A stretch of 64,000 bases of DNA, from assembly GCA_028751875.1 (NCBI GenBank), contig CM054135.1, positions 7,487,924 to 7,551,923 on the forward strand, given 5' to 3'. Positions 21,801-31,566 of this stretch are shown here, piece after piece. The position numbers and the translations under genes were made by a program. This stretch comes from Rapana venosa. Its lineage: Eukaryota; Mollusca; Gastropoda; Neogastropoda; Muricidae. Under the pieces are notes generated by a model, which did not search any database, was not told the DNA's origin, and saw nothing but the letters and a program-made list of their open reading frames with translations. Within the stretch, counting starts at the first letter, position 1. The number at the start of each line of letters is the position of its first letter.

Positions 21801-24800
21801 TCTACCATGATAATATTGACATGTCATCGGTGGATTTGTTTTTTATCTCCAGCTTTCAAGGCAGCCACAAGATTCAAAAGTAAAAGCAGAGAACATGACA
21901 AGATGCAAAGTATCTTCAGACGACATTTTTAGAAATACCAACAAAACATTTGCTAGGGCCTACTAAACATGTTTATGGTTTCACAAATACTATATTCTGT
22001 ACATAAGAATATTTCTGGGAGAAGAAAAGCTTCAAAGACTAAGTGTCTCCCTCCTCCTTAACTCTGGCAGTGATTTCACAACCACCTCAGTCTTGTATGT
22101 ACAACCCTCACCTTTCACTTTCCATCATCCATTTCACAACCACCGGTGTGTACAGTCATTACCTTTCATCATCCATTTCCAGACTAGATTCACTCTCCGA
22201 CAGGTGGCGACACAGGTTTTCTCGACGCTCCATCTCCAGCTGTAACCGACGCTGCAGGCGGAGATTTTCCTCCCTGATGTGCCGCTCCTCTTGGGCGTAC
22301 TGGGCCATCTTCTCAGCGTCTGAACACACACCATGCCGGCAATGAACTCCTGTTGTTCAAAATTATTTCCTGCCTAACAACATCATTATCTGCTTCACTC
22401 ATCAATTCGCTGTTTTCCTGAGAAAACACTATCATCGCGGAGCTTTCTCTATGCTACTCCACACGGAGCTTTCTCTATGCTACTCCACACCTACCCTGAA
22501 ATCCATTGGTCAGATCTTCATAAAATGCAGAAACACATGCACTGAGAAAAAAGGCATGTGCTGCGTATGTTTATGTTGCCACAACTCACTGACGGCTGAT
22601 AAGAATTACAAGACATCTATCATGCCGACTTGATCTTTTGCACACATACATGTATGCACAGAGGAAAGAAGGGCAGGTAAGTCTGTAAACAAGTCACCAG
22701 AGATTGTACAAAAAGACTGTTGTACATCTATACATGTATCCTTAAAAAAGGAACACAAGCAGGCAGGCGCCCACATAAGCTAACTACAAGACTACAAAAT
22801 CCTCATCCTTAATCCAGCACGCACTACTACCAGGACTCGAACCTGTGACCCTGGACTTCAGGTCCATCAGTTTCAGAAGCAACTTGCCTCACCCACTGGC
22901 AGCCCTCTTCATTTTCCAGGAGTCACACATCTGATTAAAGTTTGGGTTCTACGCTTTGCAGTTAGTGTATGGGTGTACAATGTGGTCCTCTAAACTGCAA
23001 CCCCTTGACCTAACTGAGCCCATCAGTGGCTCTTCCCTGTTTTTGTCCAACTTCTTTATTCAGGCAGCATGAACGCCAGTACCACAAAGGGCAGACCACA
23101 GAAAAATGGTGAGAGAAGCACTCCTGAGCTGAAGCTTTTTTCCAAACTAACAGCAAATGGTCATAACATTTCACTTCAGGCTGGTTATACTTTACCAACC
23201 ACAAAAGCCATAATGAGGCGGACAGTCTGGTAAATTTAGAAAGTATCGCATTTTTGGGAAAATCCGTGAGGTTTTTAATGTTAACTTTGTTACTCTTAAT
23301 AACAGACAGACAAGGTCTCTGATGTGTAAGACTGGACCCTTTATTTCTTACAGCACAGCACAAAAACATCAACATTTTGTGACTGATATAACAGCTGTTT
23401 CTCCAACAGCAACTGTTGACACTTGCAACAGTTGTTTTTTTTTCTCAGAATTCACAAGCACTCACTCCACTGACCTTACTAACACGACAAAGCTAATCTC
23501 CAAAACCTAGCAACACCAATCAAAACTGATGCTAGTAAAAAAACAAAACATCCACAACTCAGCACCAGTTAAAACTTACACCCAAAACCAAAAAAAAGCA
23601 AAACTCACCCACAAAACCCAACCCCACGAACCACAACTTTGCTCAATCTGAGCTGCTCTAAAACTTACACTCAATCTGAGCCGCTCAAAAACTTACTCTC
23701 AATCTGAGCCGCTCAAAAACTTACACTCAATCTGAGCTGCTCAAAAACTTACACTCAATCTGAGCCACTCTAAAACTTACACTCGATCTGAGCCACTCAA
23801 AAACTTATGCTCAATCTGAGCTACTCTAAAACTTATGCTCAATCTGAGCTGCTCAAAAACTTACACTCATTCTGATCTGCTCTAAAACTTACACTCAATC
23901 TGAGCTGCTCTAAACACTCAATCTGAGCTGCTCTAAAACTTACGCTCATTCTGAGCTGCTCTAAAACTTACGCTCAATCTGAGCTGCTCTAAACACTCAA
24001 TCTGAGCTGCTCTAAAACTTACACTCAATCTGAGCTGCTCTAAACACTCAATCTGAGCTGCTCTAAAACTTACACTCAATCTGAGCTGCTCAAAAACTTA
24101 AGCTCATTCTGAGCTGCTCTAAAACTTACACTCAATCTGAGCTGCTCAAAAACTTACGCTCAATCTGAGCTGCTCTACAACTTACGCTCAATCTGAGCTG
24201 CTCTAAACACTCAATCTGAGCTGCTCTAAAACTTACACTCAATCTGAGCTGCTCTAAACACTCAATCTGAGCCGCTCAAAAACTTACGCTCAATCTGAGC
24301 CGCTCTGAGCTGTGACTTCAATCCAGTGACCTCCCCTCTCAGGTTCTCGATGTGCTGCACCAGGTTGCGGGCGGTGTCCCCGTTGTTGATGTCGCGGGGT
24401 GAAGGGGGCGCCGACACAGGCTGGTCAAGCTTCTCTTGCAGCAACCTACAGCACAGTGCACTTCACCATCACCACACAGTGTAGCCACACTTCTCTTCTT
24501 TTCCTCAGCCAGTTTTCAGGGAAAAGCGCGCGCACACACACACACAAAACTGACAAAACTGCATACATACGGGGACTGGATGTAAAAATGCACATGAGTG
24601 CTTATTCCATTATCCTCGATATAAAAGAATAAATAAAAAATTTTTTAAATACACACACACTATCATTTGCAAGAGCTTTTTTGTCAAATCCCTGCAATTT
24701 TAACTCATTGGAGTCGCAGTGAAATGGATCCCGCCATTTTGTGGTGACGCGTGATTTTGGCTATATTTGAAAAATTCAGCAGACTTACCCAACATAATAA

Positions 24801-27800
24801 TGACATACACATTATACATCATTGAAATGTTTATAATGTCTTCTTTTGGGATTCTTTTACAGTTTTTTTAATAGATGACTGTATTTATTTTTTACAAATT
24901 TTCAAAATATGTCACTGAATGCTGAAAAATAAAAAGTTTTGAAAATTAGGGCTGGTATCTTAAATGGCTTGAACTATTCATCAACTAGTCCCCTTGAAGC
25001 AATGTGATGATTTTTCACCAAAGTTAAGTTCCCTGAAGCTGGCTGAATCCATCTGATGTCACTTTTTCTACAACAGATAATTTTTTTTAAAGAATCATAA
25101 CACTGGAGTGCCTGAAATCCAAAAGCTATCACTTGTTGACATGTCAAACAAAATTGGCCAACAGACAAAAACTAGGCAAGCTTATGGTCAAGGAAAGCAA
25201 CTGTGTTTAGAAAAATGATTGCCCTACAGGCTAGAGTACTTTCCCTTGAGTTAACCATAACCTTATAAAAAAAAAATCGTAAGTCTGCCGATTCTTAAGC
25301 TTCAGCACGTCACAGTAAAGGAGACCAGTGCCACTTCGGCACAACCTCAATGAGTTAAGCTAATCATGACCTAATAATCTATAATCAGTAGACAAAAGTC
25401 CAAGTCCATTATCAATTTGCAACTAAGTTTTGGTTTTTCTTTTAAACAAGAGGAGTTGTCTTTTCTTGCTGTACTGTTTTTTTTCTCACTGAGTATACAT
25501 GTGTGACTTGGCATTGTAAAAAGTTCTGTTATCCAGGGAAACAAAATGTCTCAGAACGTCAGGAGTATCTAATGTCTAGCGGCATAATCAGCACACAGGC
25601 AAGTGGTGTGCTGGATCTGAACTGACCGTTTCTCAGCCTCCAGCTTGTCCATGCGTTTCCACAGCCGGTTGACCAGAGATTCCTGCTCCTGCTCCAATGC
25701 ATTCTCCAGCTCCACCTTCTCACGCCGCAACTGCAACATCATCATCACACGTGCACTGACATCTGTGGGTGTTTCTTCCTTTTCATTGTTTGTTGTTTTC
25801 TTTAAATGTGGAAAAAAAACTGCATAGTTCTCACTATCAGTTTGTTGTTTTTTTATTCTTCACCTAGAATTCTGAGGTTCACCAATGGCGAGATTTTGCA
25901 TACGTGACTGTTTTTGCCCACCATGAAGGTAGCCGCATTCCAACTTCGGGAATGTCACTATCATTAAATTCTTATAATAGAGACACATGACAAGAGGAAT
26001 CAGGTTGAATCAGGTTACAGGCAAGTACTTAAACAATACTGTGAGTGATATGGATAGGAGATATTGAAACAGTAAAATGGTGCATGTTGTACATAAACAG
26101 AATATTCAGAAAGAGTTGTGAAAAGCAGATACACAGTCCATTCAGTAAAAATCATAGTCTGTGCCCTATATCGCAGAACTTTTCGGAAATAGGGAATACA
26201 TCTCAATTCTCATTACCTTTGTAGCCGGGGATGCAGGGTGAAATGGAGGGGCAGGGACCTATATCCAGTACCCTGAAGGCAGAGAAGATAGGATTAGTCT
26301 CTCAACTGGCCTTCACTCCACCAGCTACAAAGTTGAGGCAGAAGCCATAAAAAGAGCAGCAACCCACATCACGGTCAGCTCATGTACTTGCCACAGAGTT
26401 GTCTTCTTGGCAGTCTATATCCTGTCTTTGTTACAGGCCTGACAAACAGAAATGCTGACTGTAACGACCTGTCCTCCACTCTTGCCTCCCTCTGCAGGAC
26501 TCATACAGTGGTCCTGCAGGGGATCCCCACCTCCCATGCGCTTGGCGGTTCGATTTCCGACTCCCCAGCACAGGGAGGCCCAAGGCAAGAGCAGAAGGAT
26601 AGGTCTGTCAGGTTTTCTGAAGCCAGGATCACTATCAAGACCAAGCAGCACAACAAATAGATAAAACCACATCCACCCTACAACAGGTCAGACCCTCCTA
26701 CCTGCTGACATGACAAGAGCAGGCCTGAATATTCAGACTCTGGTCAGGCCACAACTGCCTAAACTACCGTATGTACATGAAACTCTGCATAGGTCACACA
26801 GAGCAGTGCCCTTGCCAGACAGGCAGCCAGACAACAGACCATACATGTGCCGTATGCAGTCCTGCCCGCTACATGAGGCAGCACTCTGAAAGAGGATCTG
26901 GCCTGACTGACCCATACCACCCCAGTGGCCAAGAAGCTCTGTGGAGACTGGGTGGATCTGCAGGGTACAGCTGCCTTTGTCACAGAGACTGAGATATCTA
27001 TCTGATGAATGCAACCGAAAAAATAAATGAATAACCTTTGTAAATTATACTTGTAGAAATGGATCTAAATCTGCATTATTATACATTAGAAAAATATCTT
27101 TTCACATTATGTTAAAAATTCTGTGGGTTATGTTCTTTGGTTTTATCAGATTAGGAATAAGAGTGACAATCTACAGTTTTATAGTTAGAGCAGAAACAAT
27201 TTAATAACAAGCATAACAAACAACAAAACAAACAGCCACCTTTCCTTAACAAACATCTGATCTATTTGGAGAGAGGTACAGGAAGAGAAATAAAGGGTTA
27301 GCCTATCCCATCACACAAACATGAGCACACTGCACTGTGCAGCCACACAGTGACTCACTCACTCACCTGTTCCAGTGTTTGCTGTTTGCTGAAGGTGTCC
27401 GCCTCTAGCTTCTCGATCTTGCGCATCAGTTTGTTGATCTGGGCTTCCTGTTCTTTCTCCAGTGTTTCTTCAAGCTCAATCTTTTCTTGTCGCAGCTGGA
27501 ACACAACAATGAATATGCTATTTTATGTTCTACAGTAAAAAGATTTTTTCACAAAGGTACCTAGAATTTCCAACTACACATGTTACCTTGTCAATCCAGA
27601 ATGCAAAAAAGATCTAGAACAATGATGGGTACAGAACAAACTGAAGTATGTTGGCCTAAAGATATGAAAAAATATATATCTTATATTCCAGTTTCAAGCT
27701 ATGCCATTTGTGCTTAAATATATCATTTGATACAGTGATAAATTCTATTAACTTTTTCACTCAGGATAAAAGATGAAGGTCAAAAGATGGATTGAAAGTA

Positions 27801-28924
27801 CACAAGGCTTTAAGACTTTGGTATCATTATTTTGATTTATTTCTGTTTGTGTAAATGATAATAAGACTAAGAGCGATTTCTGATTTATGAAATTTATAAC
27901 CGCCTTACACAGGACATGACAGTACCCTAGAAATTTGACTTATCATCCCACGATAGTCACATCTGACATTTTCCTAATTTATTTTTTCTTGAAATAAGTA
28001 TAAGTAACAACATAATTCTCAGAAGAAATAACATAAGTTATGAATTATACACAAAACCTTAATTGCTCCTGTGAGGAAAACTAATATAATAGCCTTCAGC
28101 CCATTTATCTCCACTTCCAGTTCTACTATAGCCTGTAGAATTGTTCTGCATTTTTTTTAATGCTGTACATCACTACATGCTTACATAGTTGCAGACAGTA
28201 AAATATCCTGTCCAGAATGATTATTTCACCTGACACTGACAGTATAACAGCCTGTGAGTGATACAAAATCTGTAGTAGGCAGTACAAACAGCAACAGCTG
28301 GTGCTCAGAATGTTAACCAAACTCCTCTGGATTTAAAAAAAAATTTATAAGTAGAATGAAAGTGTACACCTGTACACATTTTTTCTTCATTTTGATCTGT
28401 GTACATAATATTCCTTTCACTGATTCAAGAAAAACCCCACTCAACAACTAGCAATCTTCAAACCACAGTTCAAAAATGGTAATGGTATCAATCTCTGCTA
28501 CCATGCACTGCTGTCATCCGTAGGTAAAGCCGTTTACAGTTACAGTAATCTTCAAACCACAGTTCAAAAATGGTAATGGTATCAATCTCTGTGCTACCAT
28601 GCACTGCTGTCATCCGTGGGTAAAGCCGTTTACAGTTACAGTAACTTACACTACAGCTGTTGCTGTGACAGATATCCACCACACACTCAGATTAATACCA
28701 TTATTTTGAAATGCAGCAGTTAAAATATATAAAACATATTACAGTCTGAAGATAATTTGCAATTTATGAACAATCTGAAGATAATTTGCAATTTATGAAC
28801 AATCAAGTGCACAGAGCTAAAAAGGATGCTCACAGAATCAAAGAGAAAATACCAGGGCCCCCATTCTGTTTGGACCCGAAACTTTCCCCCATCCATTAGA
28901 CCATGAGTGGTGGTCTGGGCGCTA

Positions 28925-28958
<34 letters not shown>

Positions 28959-30006
28959 GTGTTACACATAATTATTTAGCGCACGTAAAAGAACCCACGG
29001 CAACAACAGAGTTGTCCCTGGCAAAATTCTGTAGAAAAAAGCCACTCTGATAGGGAAACAAATACAGTTGCAGACAGGAAAAAAAACACACACAAAAAAG
29101 GGTGGCGCTGCTCTTGTGGCGACGCGCTTTCCCCAGGGAGAGCAGCCCAAATTTCATGCAGAGAAATCTGCCGTGACTTAAAGTGGTATGAATATGAATG
29201 AGTAAATTCAACATCAGGAGACAGAGTTGGTCAACAGCAATAACTATCTAAAAATTTCATCTAGAGGTAACGGTTCATGAATGTCAAGTTACTATTCAGC
29301 ACTGAGGAACATCTGATCACCTTGAACAACTTGCGAGAGAGGTCATTGGTGAGATACTCTTCTTCCTGCTCATAGTTCATAGCCAGGCGTTCCTTCTCCT
29401 TCTTCAAGCAGTGGATCTCTTTCAGCAGGGTGTTGCTGATGAACTCTTCCTCCTGCTCCGCTCTGGCTTGCTGCAGCACAACATGCAACAAGTATCTCTC
29501 ACGTCAAATTGTTAAGCACTAGTTCATTCTTCTTTTTTTTAATCATATATTGCTCACATACACAGTCACACACAATATGGGCACATGAACATACAATGAT
29601 ATATGATGATTGATATATAGGAATATATAAAGCACACAATAAAAGTCAATATGCACGTGATGTATACATGCACATACACACACACACACTCATCATCATA
29701 TATGATACATTGTATACGTGTATACACAAACACTGAAACAGTGTCAATACTGTCACACTCATACACTGATAGTGATACAGTCATAGAGTCTTGCATGTGA
29801 TGCGTGTATACATGTTTACAACTTACTACAAGTATATTGTATACACTATAATAATAATAATGTATGGAATTTATATAGCTATACATGTTATAGGTAATGT
29901 GCTTCATGTGACACCATATGACACCCATAGTCATGATATGACTGCGTTGATGATGATAACGATGACGCCAATAGTCATCTGATGATAACGACGACTATAC
30001 AGTCAG

Positions 30007-30051
<45 letters not shown>

Positions 30052-31383
30052 TGATGATGATCACACTAACGATGACGCCTATTGTCATATGACTGTGCTG
30101 ATGATGATGACGATAACGATGATGCCCAGTCATGATATGACTGCATTGATAATGATATTGACACCTATAGTCATGAAATGACTGCATTGATGATGATAAT
30201 GATGATGATGATGATGATGTGGTGGTGGTGGTGGTGGTGGTGATGATGATGATGATGACGATGACACCCATAGTCATTATAGTCATGAAATGACTGCAAT
30301 CATTATAGTCATGAAATGACTGCATTGATGATGATGACGACGATGACGCCCATAGTCATGATATGACTGCATTGATGATGATGATAACGATGACGCCCAT
30401 AGTCATGATATGACTGCATTGATGATGATGATGATGATGATAACGATGACGCCTATAGTCATGATATGACTGCATTGCGTTGATGATGATGATAATGATG
30501 ACACCCATAGTCATGATGTGACTGTGTTGATGATGATGATAACGATGACGCCCATAGTCATGATGTGAATGCATTGATGATGATGATGATGATGATGATG
30601 ACGACGATGATGACGATGACGCCCATAGTCATGATATGACTGCATTGATGATGATGATGATGATAACGATGATGCCCATAGTCATGATATGACTGCATTG
30701 CGTTGATGATGATGATAATGATGACACCCATAGTCATGATATGACTGCGTTGATGATGATGATAACGGTGACGCCCATAGTCATGATATGACTGCATTGA
30801 TGATGATTATGATGATAACGATGACGCCCATAGTCATGATATGACTGCATTGTGTTGATGATGATGATGATAATGATGACACCCATAGTCATGATATGAC
30901 TGCGTTGATGATGATAACGATGACGCCCATAGTCATGATATGAATGTATTGATGATGATGATGATGATAATGATGACACCCATAGTCATGATATGACTGC
31001 GTTGATGATGATGATAATGACACCCATAGTCATGATATGACTGCATTGATGATGATGATAACGATGATGCCCATAGTCATGATATGACTGCATTGATGAT
31101 GATAACGATGACGCACATAGTCATATGACTGCATTGATGATGATAACGATGACGCCCATAGACATAGTCATGATATGACTGCATTGATGATGATGATGAT
31201 GATAACGATGACGCCCATAGTCATGATATGACTGCGTTGATGATGATGACAACGATGACACCCATAATCATGATATGACTGCGTTGATGATGATAACGAC
31301 GACGCCCATACTAGTCATATAACTGTGTTGATGTTGATAATGATGATGATAAATTTAAAATGTTCAGTGTTCAGTATTCAGTG

Positions 31384-31420
<37 letters not shown>

Positions 31421-31515
31421 GCTTCTTTGTCCTTCAATTCCCTGCAAATAATATGATGAAGCACATTTTACGTAACATATTTATTTTGACTTTGAAAACA
31501 TAGATCTATCTCAAT

Positions 31516-31566
<51 letters not shown>

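Noticed and set aside
23639..24288. CRISPR-like direct repeat array
   Set aside because: Units are contiguous without unique spacers, in a eukaryotic intron, and derive from an exon end.
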